Shown piece by piece: positions 44,820 to 53,725 of a stretch of 64,000 nucleotides of DNA (its first letter is position 1; every line of letters begins with the position of its first letter). The translations under genes were made by a program, and so were the position numbers. The notes below the pieces were generated by a model. The model ran no database searches. It saw only the letters and a list, made by a program, of their open reading frames with translations, and was not told the DNA's origin. Origin of the DNA: Neptunitalea lumnitzerae (lineage in GTDB: Bacteria > Bacteroidota > Bacteroidia > Flavobacteriales > Flavobacteriaceae); the NCBI RefSeq assembly GCF_027924185.1, contig NZ_BRVO01000001.1:186001-250000 (forward strand), read 5' to 3'.

Positions 44820-45490
44820 GTATTCACTATTTCTGCGTTACTGCTCAAGTGTTTTTTTATAATCGCTATTTGTTTCCTATGCTCAGGAAACTTCATAAAA
44901 AATCCGGTAGCTATATAATTCGCCTTTTCACACTCTTTACCTTCCTTTTCACATTGGTGTGCATAGGCTAAAGCCCTTCTATAATTGGCATCAAAAGAAT
45001 CAGGAAAATTCTTTAAAGCCATATCATATTGGTAAATTGCATTATGCCATTTTCCTCTTTTCAAAAAGTCATCGGCATTTCCCATAAAAAAGTTAAAATT
45101 ACTGGTTAACTTTTCATTCCATAGGTCTGCATCGGTAGTACCAAGTAGTACTTTACGCTGTTCTACTTCTAAATTATAGCGTTGTTCTTTTTCCTCTATA
45201 CGCATATAATTTAAATAAACGAGTACAGCACTAATTGAAAGCGTAAGTATACCCCCCAGAATAAGCATCCGGTTTCTACGTTCTTGCCGCTGTAAGGTAG
45301 CTTGCCTAATGGCGGTCAATTGGGCCTTATCTGCTGTTTTCGCAAAAATTAGTTTATCTCTATTTTTAATAGGAGGCTCAGAAAACGGAGATTCACTTCT
45401 TTTAAAGAGGCTACGATGCTTACTTTTTAGGCGCTCGTTATTTTTAATAGAATTTATCATGGCTTGCGCCGATCCGCCTACTCCAAACAT
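44807..45490 (-). CDS. Membrane-anchored TPR-like protein
   Basis: The 227-residue protein starts MFGVGGSAQAMINSIKNNERLKSK. It has one transmembrane helix (about 73-93), a charged juxtamembrane helix and a TPR segment (KRGKWHNAIYQYDMALKNFPDSFDANYRRALAYAHQ). The same C-x6-C-x2-A motif (CEKEGKECEKA) as in the protein at 24531-25148 follows, so the two look like paralogues. The stop lies inside the terminator stem. Function unknown. Confidence 0.82.
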   Translation of the reverse strand: MFGVGGSAQAMINSIKNNERLKSKHRSLFKRSESPFSEPPIKNRDKLIFAKTADKAQLTAIRQATLQRQERRNRMLILGGILTLSISAVLVYLNYMRIEEKEQRYNLEVEQRKVLLGTTDADLWNEKLTSNFNFFMGNADDFLKRGKWHNAIYQYDMALKNFPDSFDANYRRALAYAHQCEKEGKECEKANYIATGFFMKFPEHRKQIAIIKKHLSSNAEIVNTKTP

Positions 45491-45696
45491 ACAAACAAAA
45501 GTTTACTCGATAACGAAGATTATCTACTGTGATACATACCTTGAACTACCAATAATTTTATGGGTTAATAGTTATACGGCACAAATACTACTTTTGTTAC
45601 AAAAAATTAGAAATACATAAATAAGTCTATAAGCCAGTAACAGCAAATAATACTTTTAATTTAGTATTTTGCCATTCTTTAAAACAACACTACACC

Positions 45697-46518
45697 ATGA
45701 AACACACGTGCTTGCTACTTTTAGTATTTGTTACCACCATTGGTTATACACAGCAGTACAAAGACCCTGAAAAATTAGTAATCGACTTTATTACAAATCA
45801 GGTAAAAACTCGTACTAAAGTTTTAACAGGGGAAGCCTATGAGCAGCAACTATCACCTCAATTATTTGAAGATGCTAGCATACAAAGTGTTACCACTATA
45901 AAAACTACTAAAAAAGAGCTGGTACAAGCGGTAACAATAAAATACCCAAGTGATGAGTTACAAGATGTATATATTTTCACCATAAAACAAAAAGGCTCTT
46001 GGTATATATCTAACATTAGAGCATTATGGATGCCTCCGTTTTTTTTACAAATGCTAGAGGCTTACAGAGGTAAAACAAAAGCAGACTTAGAAGCTTATTA
46101 TGAAGGTGGATTTTCCGAAATGAAAGCTAAAAATGATACGCTTACCAGAGCGTACTTTGAGGAAGTAAATGGTACACTACCTGAATTTATTTATGAAGTA
46201 GAAAACATGAAACTCACCATTGCTACAGATGCCCAACTGATAGCACATTTTAAAAAATATGAGTCTGATTTTCAAAGTCTAAACAATTCTTTAGAAGAGG
46301 TTGATAAAGAAAGTCTGAAACACAAATACAAACACCTGTTAATTTCTAACATTACTAAATTTGAAAATATTAAGTACTTTATAATTTACAGGCTAACCGA
46401 CAATGAAGTGGGATATTTGTATTGTGCCAACCCAAAGGAATTACCTGAAATTACCGCAGAAAGTTATATTATGATTAAAGAAATTGGTAATGGGTGGTAT
46501 ATATACAAAACCACTTAA
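45697..46518 (+). CDS. Secreted hypothetical protein
   Basis: The 273-residue protein has a signal peptide (residues 1-18, IGYTQ). No domain is recognised. The N-terminal part is alpha/beta with KQKGSWYISNIRALWMP; the rest is helical and acidic. The 206 bases before it hold only the divergent promoter region. It may be co-transcribed with the acetyltransferase gene, which starts 100 bases later. Confidence 0.8.
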   Translation: MKHTCLLLLVFVTTIGYTQQYKDPEKLVIDFITNQVKTRTKVLTGEAYEQQLSPQLFEDASIQSVTTIKTTKKELVQAVTIKYPSDELQDVYIFTIKQKGSWYISNIRALWMPPFFLQMLEAYRGKTKADLEAYYEGGFSEMKAKNDTLTRAYFEEVNGTLPEFIYEVENMKLTIATDAQLIAHFKKYESDFQSLNNSLEEVDKESLKHKYKHLLISNITKFENIKYFIIYRLTDNEVGYLYCANPKELPEITAESYIMIKEIGNGWYIYKTT

Positions 46519-46618
46519 AAGAGCTTCCAGCATTTGTACTACATAATTAAGATTAAATGCTTTGTGAATTTACCCAGAACACAATTACTCCCTAAAATAT
46601 TCCTATCTTTTATAAAAA

Positions 46619-47140
46619 ATGTTGAAAGTAGACCAACCTCAGCTTATTACCGAACGTTTAGTGTTACGAAAACTTGGCATAACCGACTGGGAAGTAGTTC
46701 AATTTTTACGCTCAGACTCGGGTGTGAATAGGTATGTAGACAGACCTGAAACCCCAACTAAAGAAGAAGCCATTGCTTTTATTGAAAAAATATGTGATGG
46801 AATAGACAACCGTAGGTGTTACTACTGGGTACTTTGTACTAAAGACAATCCAGAAATGATAGGAAGTATTTGCCTGTGGAATTTTGCCCTAGACGTTACC
46901 TCTGCCGAAGTTGGATACGACTTGCACCCGACACATCAAGGTAAAGGATATATGAAAGAAGCGCTGGAGGCTATTTGTAATTTTAGCTTTGATATACTTC
47001 AACTTACACATATAGAAGCATATACACACAAGGATAATATTGCTTCTAGAAAGTTATTAGAAAAACAAGGATTCATTTTACAAGAAGGTAAAACCGACCC
47101 AGGATTCCCTCATAATATTGTTTATAGACTAGCCCCCTAA
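46619..47140 (+). CDS. GNAT-family N-acetyltransferase (RimJ/RimL-like)
   Basis: The 173-residue protein opens TERLVLRKLGITDWEVVQFL and carries the acetyl-CoA motif VGYDLHPTHQGKGYMKEALEAI, then LTHIEAYTHKDNIASRKLLEKQGF, the RimJ/RimL-type layout. It transfers acetyl groups to an amine, but the substrate is not readable. The start is ATG 46619. The palindromic array begins 39 bases after its stop. Confidence 0.92.
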   Translation: MLKVDQPQLITERLVLRKLGITDWEVVQFLRSDSGVNRYVDRPETPTKEEAIAFIEKICDGIDNRRCYYWVLCTKDNPEMIGSICLWNFALDVTSAEVGYDLHPTHQGKGYMKEALEAICNFSFDILQLTHIEAYTHKDNIASRKLLEKQGFILQEGKTDPGFPHNIVYRLAP

Positions 47141-47178
47141 CGCCCAAAGAGGGAATAATCACTCAGATAAATTAGTAT

Positions 47179-48293
47179 CGTCACCCTGAACTTGATTCAG
47201 GGTCACAAAAGTAGCTCAAAAAAAAAGCACTTACTCTGATGGGATGCTGAATCGAGTTCAGCATGACGCACCAGATGAAAATCACGTAATTCCGTCACCC
47301 TGAACTTGATTCAGGGTCGCACAAAAAACTCAGAAAAAACACTTACTCAAATGAGATGCTGAATCATGTTCAGCATGACGTGCACAATGAAAATCACATA
47401 ATTCCGTCACCCTGAACTTGATTCAGGGTCGCACAAAAAATTCAGAAAAAACTCTTACTCAGATGAGATGCTGAAATCCAGTTCAGCAAGACGACAGATC
47501 TAATGAAAATCACATAATTCCGTCACCCTGAACTTGATTCAGGGTCGCACTAGAAGCTCAAAAAAATTACTTACTCAGATAGGATGCTGAATCTAGTTCA
47601 GCATGACGCACTAGATGAAAATGACATAATTCCGTCACCCTGAACTTGATTCAGGGTCACAAAAGTAGCTCAAAAAAAAGCACTTACTCTGATGAGATGC
47701 TTAAATCCACTTCAGCAGGACGACAGCTCTAATGAAAATAACCTAATTCCGTCACCCTGAACTTGATTCAGGGTCTCACTAGAAGCTCAAAAAAAAAGTA
47801 CTTACTCTGATGGGATGCTGAAATCCAGTTCAGCATGACGTGCACAATGAAAATCACATAATTCCGTCACCCTGAACTTGATTCAGGGTCTCACTAGAAG
47901 CTCAAAAAAAGCACTTACTCTGATGAGATGCTGAAATCCAGTTCAGCATGACGTGCACAATGAAAATCACGTAATTCCGTCACCCTGAACTTGATTCAGG
48001 GTCGCACAAGAAGCTCAGAAAAAGCACTTACTCTGATGAGATGCTGAATCGAGTTCAGCATGACGTGCACAATGAAAATCATGTAATTCCGTCACCCTGA
48101 ACTTGATTCAGGGTCACACTAGTAGCTCAAAAAAAAAAGCACTTACTCTGATGGGATGCTGAAATCCAGTTCAGCATGACATGCACAATGAAAATCACAT
48201 AATTCCGTCACCCTGAACTTGATTCAGGGTCTCACTAGAAGCTCAAAAAAAAACTTACTCTGATGAGATGCTGAAATCCAGTTCAGCATGACG
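47179..48293. repeat. Array of paired inverted palindromes (REP/BIME-like), ten units
   Basis: Ten units of 112-117 bp are arranged head to tail. Each holds element A (CGTC followed by hairpin arms ACCCTGAA / TTCAGGGT around CTTGA) and, 36-38 bases on, element B (arms ATGCTGAA / TTCAGCAT followed by GACG). The reverse complement of B is the same 26-27-nt element as A, with CC/GG swapped for TG/CA in the arms and the CGTC head on the outer side. A starts at 47179, 47293, 47405, 47521, 47633, 47750, 47865, 47978, 48090 and 48206. A-B and B-A spacers are also conserved, so it is not CRISPR. One B copy (near 47697) is degenerate. It lies between convergent genes. Confidence 0.88.
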
Positions 48294-48338
48294 AGAGATT
48301 TAATGAAAATATGCTGATAAAATAAGCATACTTTAATT

Positions 48339-49163
48339 CTAGTAAAAATTAAAGTTCATATCTTTAATACTAAACCCTAAGCGAATATAGCTCAACTCTT
48401 TATCGTAGTTAATTAAATCCTGTCCGTACCCTTGAAAAAACTGTAGATATAAATACTCATTACCCGTTTTCGTAATTCTAAAGTTAACACCTAGTTGCAA
48501 ACTTCCTTTCCAACCTTCAATACCTTTTCTACCGGTAGCCTCCAATATCCATCGGTTACCAGGGCGGTATGCCATATCTACTTGTCCGTACCCCAAATAA
48601 TCGGTTATATCTGGGTTATCAGATTTAGAACCTACCGGCAACCATGCTTTTACGGTATACAAAAAATGTCTACTCACAGGGATAAAATACGATAACGATA
48701 AACGGTTCCAACTCCTTGATATCTCGCCTCCTTCTCCATTAGACTCATGCTCTATTTGAAACCAAAATGCCCCCTTTAGCTTATCATTTTCATCAAACAC
48801 CACTTTCCCTAAACCTAAACTAGGATTATAATTAAGTGCTCTAAAAGGAAATGATTCTTCATAAATTTCCCAAAATGCCTTTTGCCTATACGCCAAAAAC
48901 AAGTAAATATCCCATGGCAACGGGTCTTCTACCAAACGCTGTTTAAATCCAATCTCAAAACGAGCATCGCTAGTAGCATCAGCACTCGACTCATTTATCT
49001 GAGAACCTGCAACAAAGTAATTATCTCCATAAATGGTAAATCTTGGTGCATCTTCAATATACCGCTTGTAGTTATATCGGGTAATTTGCGAAAGCGAATC
49101 GGTTTGTGCAAAAGCAGCTAATGTAGCTATACAAAAGCTTATAAGAGTAAGGTATTGTTTCAT
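48339..49163 (-). CDS. pldA: Outer-membrane phospholipase A (OMPLA)
   Basis: The 274-residue protein has a signal peptide (residues 1-19) and amphipathic barrel strands. The catalytic motif is FQIEHESNGEGG with His139 and Ser141, and Asn153 twelve residues on (SRSWNRL). This reproduces the H142/S144/N156 spacing of E. coli OMPLA. The enzyme hydrolyses outer-membrane phospholipids and helps maintain asymmetry. The C-terminus ends in aromatic strand residues (MNFNFY). It points away from its promoter towards the palindromic array. Confidence 0.93.
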   Translation of the reverse strand: MKQYLTLISFCIATLAAFAQTDSLSQITRYNYKRYIEDAPRFTIYGDNYFVAGSQINESSADATSDARFEIGFKQRLVEDPLPWDIYLFLAYRQKAFWEIYEESFPFRALNYNPSLGLGKVVFDENDKLKGAFWFQIEHESNGEGGEISRSWNRLSLSYFIPVSRHFLYTVKAWLPVGSKSDNPDITDYLGYGQVDMAYRPGNRWILEATGRKGIEGWKGSLQLGVNFRITKTGNEYLYLQFFQGYGQDLINYDKELSYIRLGFSIKDMNFNFY

Positions 49164-49264
49164 ATAGCAAATGTAAAATATAACCTATTAAAATAGTCAA
49201 AAGGAAATCTTAAGATTCCTGAATAAAGTGCTAATTACACCAATAAATTATATAACTTTTCAGC

Positions 49265-49612
49265 ATGAATCCATTAGACCAGTTTTACAGCAAACAACCC
49301 GAACCTCTACGCAGTGTTTTCTTGGCACTACGGCAATACTTATTAGCCAAACCTGGCTTTACGGAAGCGCTTAAATACGGACTCCCATTTTTCTATTACA
49401 ACGGAAAACGCTGTTGTTACTTTTGGAAAGATAAGAAAACAGCACACGTATACATTGGTTTGGTAGATGGTAATCAACTACACCACCCTTCCTTAGAGCA
49501 AGGCAATAGAAAACGGATGAAGATTTACCGCATTAACCCACATAACGATATTGATGAAAACACTCTTGAAGAAGTTATCAATGAAATGTTAGCGTTGTAT
49601 AAAGGTGGTTAA
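49265..49612 (+). CDS. DUF1801 domain protein
   Basis: The 115-residue protein matches the DUF1801 / YdhG-like family: PLRSVFLALRQYLLAKPGFTEALKYGLPFFYYNGKRCCYFWKDKKTAHVYIGLVDG. Function is unknown, though family members have been proposed as small metal or ligand binders. The stop codon shares TTAA (49609-49612) with the stop of the convergent KAP NTPase gene. Confidence 0.88.
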   Translation: MNPLDQFYSKQPEPLRSVFLALRQYLLAKPGFTEALKYGLPFFYYNGKRCCYFWKDKKTAHVYIGLVDGNQLHHPSLEQGNRKRMKIYRINPHNDIDENTLEEVINEMLALYKGG

Positions 49613-51012
49613 TTTTTTAGTGCATCCAAAAGATTTATTCTTTTAAACAAATGGTCTAAGGCTATATCACAAGAACGATCAAAATTAAAACCTTCTACTA
49701 GTTCCTTATGTGCATCTTTAGTTTTACAATATTTACTTTTAAAGATAAAATTTCCGTGTGAATCTTCTTTAAGCAAATCCTCTTTTCTTTCATAACTATT
49801 AAATTTATTATACGAATGAATCAGATTCATTTCTAAGTAAAGTAATTCATTAGAATAATCCTTTTGATAACTCAAATATTTATTTGAAACTTCATAGAAT
49901 TTTACCTGAAGTTCTTTTACAGTTAGATCGCCATTACAAATTGAAAAATAAAAAGAACTTTCAAACATCTTAACAAAACATAAAAAGAAAAGAATATCAG
50001 GCAAGACATATTCGTTAAACTTAAATCCTTTCAAACTAATTCTCAAAAGAATAAATATTTTTTCCTGTTGCCTTAACAAAATTTTACCAGAACTGAAATA
50101 CATACTTATTATTCTAAACAAAAGCCCACCATCTTTCATTAACTCAGGGTATCGAACTCGTTCTTCATTATTAAAGAAAGCTTCTATCTCATAATATTTA
50201 TAAAGAAATTGAGCATATTTCATGGCATCAGGTTGAGGTAATGAGTACTCAATATCAATAAAACGACGTAAATATTCATCAGCATTCAATTTATCACTAC
50301 CATAAACACCACGCACTGCATGTCCTAATTGCTCCTTATCAATTGAAAGTACAAAGACTATATTAGGAACAGAGAAAAAATGTTTAATTTGTTCTAAAAT
50401 AGATACCGCATAATTTGGTCGGCATCTATCTAACTCATCGATAATAAAAACAAGTGGTTTCCCATTAAACTGAGTTGTTTCTATCAATTTTACGAGACTA
50501 TTTTTAAAATCTTTAATACTTGCCTTTTTTGAAGCATACTCGTTAACTTCATGCTCAAAAACATCTGTTACACCCTCAGTTAAAGCTGTTAAACCAGCTT
50601 TTAAAGTTTCACCATCAACATATTTATTTAGGATAGCTTTTGTTACAACAGGCACCAAATGTTTACTTAATTTAGCTGCCTTACTTAGAGCACTCTTAAA
50701 GTCTGCATTACTGCTTTCCATTACTGCTTTCAGCTCTCCCATAAGTGCAACAAGAGCATTATCTTCAAAATCATTCTCCCAAGCATTAAAGTATACTGTA
50801 TTATGCCCTACTTTTTTTAAGTATGTCTGCCACATTTTTACAAAAGTAGTCTTACCCGTTCCCCACTCATTATTAATAGCTAGTACAAAACCATCAGCAT
50901 AACTATCTACAATAGTAGTCAACACTTCAGCATATACTTCTCTTCCTAGTTTACAATTGGCAAAAGGTTCATTATCTGAAATCTCAATTTCAATATTTCT
51001 TATGCTAGCCAT
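49609..51012 (-). CDS. KAP-family P-loop NTPase
   Basis: The 467-residue protein has Walker A NNEWGTGKTTF (Lys54) near the N-terminus and Walker B FIIDELDRCRPNYAVSILEQIKHFF (~residue 195-215). It is followed by FVLSIDKEQLGHAVRGVYG and DAEYLRRFIDIEYSLPQP-like sequence, the KAP signature. Unlike some KAP proteins, no transmembrane insertion is evident. The last ~130 residues are helical, Phe/Lys/Ser-rich and unassigned. KAP NTPases occur in phage defence and in cellular signalling. No other defence gene is adjacent, so its role stays open. Confidence 0.9.
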   Translation of the reverse strand: MASIRNIEIEISDNEPFANCKLGREVYAEVLTTIVDSYADGFVLAINNEWGTGKTTFVKMWQTYLKKVGHNTVYFNAWENDFEDNALVALMGELKAVMESSNADFKSALSKAAKLSKHLVPVVTKAILNKYVDGETLKAGLTALTEGVTDVFEHEVNEYASKKASIKDFKNSLVKLIETTQFNGKPLVFIIDELDRCRPNYAVSILEQIKHFFSVPNIVFVLSIDKEQLGHAVRGVYGSDKLNADEYLRRFIDIEYSLPQPDAMKYAQFLYKYYEIEAFFNNEERVRYPELMKDGGLLFRIISMYFSSGKILLRQQEKIFILLRISLKGFKFNEYVLPDILFFLCFVKMFESSFYFSICNGDLTVKELQVKFYEVSNKYLSYQKDYSNELLYLEMNLIHSYNKFNSYERKEDLLKEDSHGNFIFKSKYCKTKDAHKELVEGFNFDRSCDIALDHLFKRINLLDALKN

Positions 51013-51122
51013 TATATTTTAAATTTTGATTAGAAAGCCCTCATAAATATACAAATTACCTTATGCGCATAAAAATAAAACCAATTAATACCACGTTATA
51101 CACTTAACTATACAACCAAGCT

Positions 51123-51263
51123 ATGCCTCTTAAAAAACTCATACTCCATAGTACGCTTAGTTTTTGCATATATTTTACATGCGGCTCTAGTGATGTAGTT
51201 ATTTTTAAAAAAATAGATCATCGATGGGTATTATACATTTATACGCACTTCGTATATTTTTAA
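51123..51263 (+). CDS. Possible small lipoprotein-like ORF or remnant
   Basis: A 46-residue frame starts MPLKKLILHSTLSFCIYFTCGSSD and continues with KKIDHRWVLYIYTHFVYF. It has a basic N-terminus, a hydrophobic stretch and a Cys, like a lipoprotein leader. It could be a truncated gene or chance; no homology can be judged. Confidence 0.3.
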   Translation: MPLKKLILHSTLSFCIYFTCGSSDVVIFKKIDHRWVLYIYTHFVYF

Positions 51264-51304
51264 CTCCTTTTACAATCATTATAATTTAAGTACATTAGCA
51301 CTTT

Positions 51305-51667
51305 ATGAAACCCGCTAATACACATACCAACCCATTACCACGCGTTTTAGCAGTAGTACTACTACTATTTATGCTAGCACCGTGTGTGGTAAAACAAAGT
51401 GTATTACAGCCTTTGGGCATTACGTATGTAAAAACGGTAAATAAAACCAAAACTGCCCATCAATGCCAAACGCAGCAGTTACTAGAGCAAACCAACACCC
51501 AAGTAGTACATCTGCAAAAACAACAACGCAGTACTTTCCATGCGCAAAAAACTATTACTAGCCCTACAGAAGTTTATATAAATAAACTATGGTATGGTAA
51601 ACTTCTTTCGGGCAATAGTCCGCCTAGGTATATCCTATACCAGCAGTTAAAATTGGCTATGGTTTAA
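51305..51667 (+). CDS. Hypothetical membrane-anchored protein upstream of DoxD-DoxA
   Basis: The 120-residue protein has one N-terminal hydrophobic segment (LPRVLAVVLLLFMLAPCVV, ~12-30) and a Gln/Thr-rich middle with HQCQTQQLLEQTNTQVVHLQKQQ. No domain is recognised. It lies 52 bases before the DoxD-DoxA fusion on the same strand and could be co-transcribed with it. Confidence 0.65.
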   Translation: MKPANTHTNPLPRVLAVVLLLFMLAPCVVKQSVLQPLGITYVKTVNKTKTAHQCQTQQLLEQTNTQVVHLQKQQRSTFHAQKTITSPTEVYINKLWYGKLLSGNSPPRYILYQQLKLAMV

Positions 51668-51719
51668 GACTTTTCTACAAAGTTTTAAAACACAATTTTT
51701 AACTGTAATATATTTAATT

Positions 51720-52727
51720 ATGAAACATACGGTAACCCCGGCAACCACTAATGCCGGACTATTTACATTGGCATTACGCTTGGTAACAGGCTATACTTAT
51801 TTTTCTGCGTTATGGCGCAGAATAGTTTTAACCGATAAACTTAACCCTGAAGGTGCCAAATATATTGGCGAAAAATTCAATCATTTTTTACCCAATGCAT
51901 TGGGCATAAAACCTATTATAGAATATTTAGTTACACACCCGGAAGCCCTCTGGTGGAATATGCTTTTATTTACCCTAATAGAAGGCATTGTAGGTTTATG
52001 CATAATGCTTGGTTTATTTACCAGACTTATGAGTATTGGGGTTAGTTTACTTGCCTTAGGTATTTTACTAGGTTCTGGTTGGCTAGGCACCACTTGTTTA
52101 GATGAGTGGCAAATAGGTATTTTAGGCATTGCCTCAGGGTTCACCCTTTGGTTTACGGGTAGTGGCCCTTACTCTATAGATTACTATTTTCTGAAAAAGC
52201 ACTATAAATTTAGCACCACCAAATGGTTTAGCCTTTTAGGGTCGGGCACTTTACCTATAGGTCGTACAAAACCTTTTGTTTTGGCAGGTAGTATGCTTAT
52301 TCTATTTGTTACTCTATTTACCAACCAATATTTTCATGGAGGGGTATGGGGTACCTTACACAACAAATCGGTAAAACCAAAATTAGAACTCAGTAATGGG
52401 CACATAAGCAATACACATCTATCTTTTGAAATATACCGTACCGAAGGTGCAGATGTATATGGCGCATTTGTCATTGGCATTACCATATCAGACATCAATG
52501 GAAATACCTTGAAACATTTTAATGGTGATAACTTAGCAGAGCTAGAGCCCTCAGAAATAAACAATAAGTACATTACCAAAATAAAACCAGGCAAACATAG
52601 TTTAGTAGTACCTCTGGGGGCTAAAGGAACTCTCTCCTTACCTACAGAAGACATTGCACCAACAGATGCTTATACAGTAAAGGTTACCGATATAAGTGGC
52701 CTAGAATGGATGCTTACTCTGCAATAG
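51720..52727 (+). CDS. DoxD-DoxA fusion (thiosulfate:quinone oxidoreductase-like)
   Basis: The 335-residue protein fuses a four-helix DoxD/DoxX-type membrane domain (~15-160: LRLVTGYTYFSALWRR, ALWWNMLLFTLIEGIVGLCIMLGLFTRL, GSGWLGTTCLDEWQIGI) to a C-terminal DoxA-like domain (~215-335: FHGGVWGTLHNKS, LSFEIYRTEGADVYGAFVI). In Acidianus the two subunits make thiosulfate:quinone oxidoreductase. Fused versions occur in Bacteroidota. Whether this one oxidises thiosulfate is not shown, because other DoxX proteins have different roles. Confidence 0.88.
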   Translation: MKHTVTPATTNAGLFTLALRLVTGYTYFSALWRRIVLTDKLNPEGAKYIGEKFNHFLPNALGIKPIIEYLVTHPEALWWNMLLFTLIEGIVGLCIMLGLFTRLMSIGVSLLALGILLGSGWLGTTCLDEWQIGILGIASGFTLWFTGSGPYSIDYYFLKKHYKFSTTKWFSLLGSGTLPIGRTKPFVLAGSMLILFVTLFTNQYFHGGVWGTLHNKSVKPKLELSNGHISNTHLSFEIYRTEGADVYGAFVIGITISDINGNTLKHFNGDNLAELEPSEINNKYITKIKPGKHSLVVPLGAKGTLSLPTEDIAPTDAYTVKVTDISGLEWMLTLQ

Positions 52728-52811
52728 TTAAGTAAAATTTAAAGGGGTAATGATTATAGAGTAAAGATATATTTTCTTACTTTTAACTTAAAATCATTAC
52801 CCTTTATCGCT

Positions 52812-53420
52812 ATGGTTGATTTTTGGCTATATAGAAGAAGCATTCTATTAATTCCTTTGTTAGGGATTCTATTTTATAGCTTTGCTAGTATTAAATATGA
52901 CAAATCAAGTAACTCCCCCATTATTTGGGTTGTGAGCCTATTTGGATTCATCTTATTGTGGTTATTATATGCCCGCATGTATCGTTTGGCTAATAACCTA
53001 AAAAATGGTAATTGGTATAAATTAAATCCACCACAGGACATCTGGAAAAGAAAAACTCTTAAAGTGGTTTTACCTGTTGTCTATTTAGCCATTTCTTTCT
53101 GTGCAATAAGGTTAGGCTCTGAAACCGATATCTGGATTTTTGGGTACTTTATACTTATTTATATTCTAGATAGTTTCTACCCTTTGTTTGACTATAGAGT
53201 ATTGCTAACCCATAAAGGTATATTTTATGATAAAAGCTTACGTAGAACAAGCTTTATGAAATATCACGAAATAGAAAAACTAGTACTTATGAAAACAAAT
53301 ATTGCACTGATAAGTTTTGAGGGCGAAATTATTATTGAACTAGAGACAGAACAAGAATTTCAAGATCTGATTGAATTTTTACAGGATAAAGTGCCACAAA
53401 TGGAAGTTATTGCAGAATAA
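52812..53420 (+). CDS. Hypothetical membrane protein with C-terminal PH-like domain
   Basis: The 202-residue protein has four membrane segments (about 9-27, 37-56, 87-104, 107-128). A soluble C-terminal beta domain of the kind seen in bacterial PH-like proteins follows (LLTHKGIFYDKSLRRTSFMKYHEIEKLVLMKTNIALISF). The family is otherwise unknown. It starts 84 bases after the DoxD-DoxA gene and may have its own promoter. Confidence 0.78.
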   Translation: MVDFWLYRRSILLIPLLGILFYSFASIKYDKSSNSPIIWVVSLFGFILLWLLYARMYRLANNLKNGNWYKLNPPQDIWKRKTLKVVLPVVYLAISFCAIRLGSETDIWIFGYFILIYILDSFYPLFDYRVLLTHKGIFYDKSLRRTSFMKYHEIEKLVLMKTNIALISFEGEIIIELETEQEFQDLIEFLQDKVPQMEVIAE

Positions 53421-53725
53421 TTGCTTTCAAATTTTCTGTCTTAATCATAAAAAGAAATTATTATAATATATTTAAAAAAAGAAGTCACTAATCAAGTAAA
53501 ATTAAATTTAGTTTACTGAATACAGACTAAAACATAAAAATACCGACCAAAAGCACAACTAAGGTATATTTTTATTAATTTGCCCGAATTATAAGTTTTT
53601 AAAGAGATTTTCTTTATAACATTTTGTTATATGCCCCCATGAAAATGATGACTGTTATTTAAAATCGTACGATTTTAAAAATGAGATTTTTAGAAGCCAT
53701 AGTATTATAACAAAAACAATCACCC
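53421..53725. other. Intergenic region containing a perfect palindrome
   Basis: The 305 AT-rich bases contain the palindrome at 53658-53679 and a near -7 box (TTAATTTG, near 53576). I see no gene. Confidence 0.5.
53658..53679. promoter_or_regulatory. 22-bp perfect palindrome upstream of an AraC gene
   Basis: TTTAAAATCGT followed directly by its reverse complement ACGATTTTAAA forms a perfect palindrome with no spacer. It ends 46 bases before the AraC-type start. It is a candidate operator for that regulator or another dimeric protein. Confidence 0.5.

Noticed and set aside
45309-45620. 103-codon plus-strand ORF
   Set aside because: Its first part is antisense to the TPR membrane gene and the rest runs through the divergent intergenic region; no domain or leader is seen.
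46534-46731. 65-codon ORF overlapping the acetyltransferase start
   Set aside because: The GNAT frame is well supported and this frame has no features.
47179-48293. CRISPR array
   Set aside because: The spaces between palindromes are conserved copies rather than unique spacers, the elements alternate in orientation, and no cas gene is visible.
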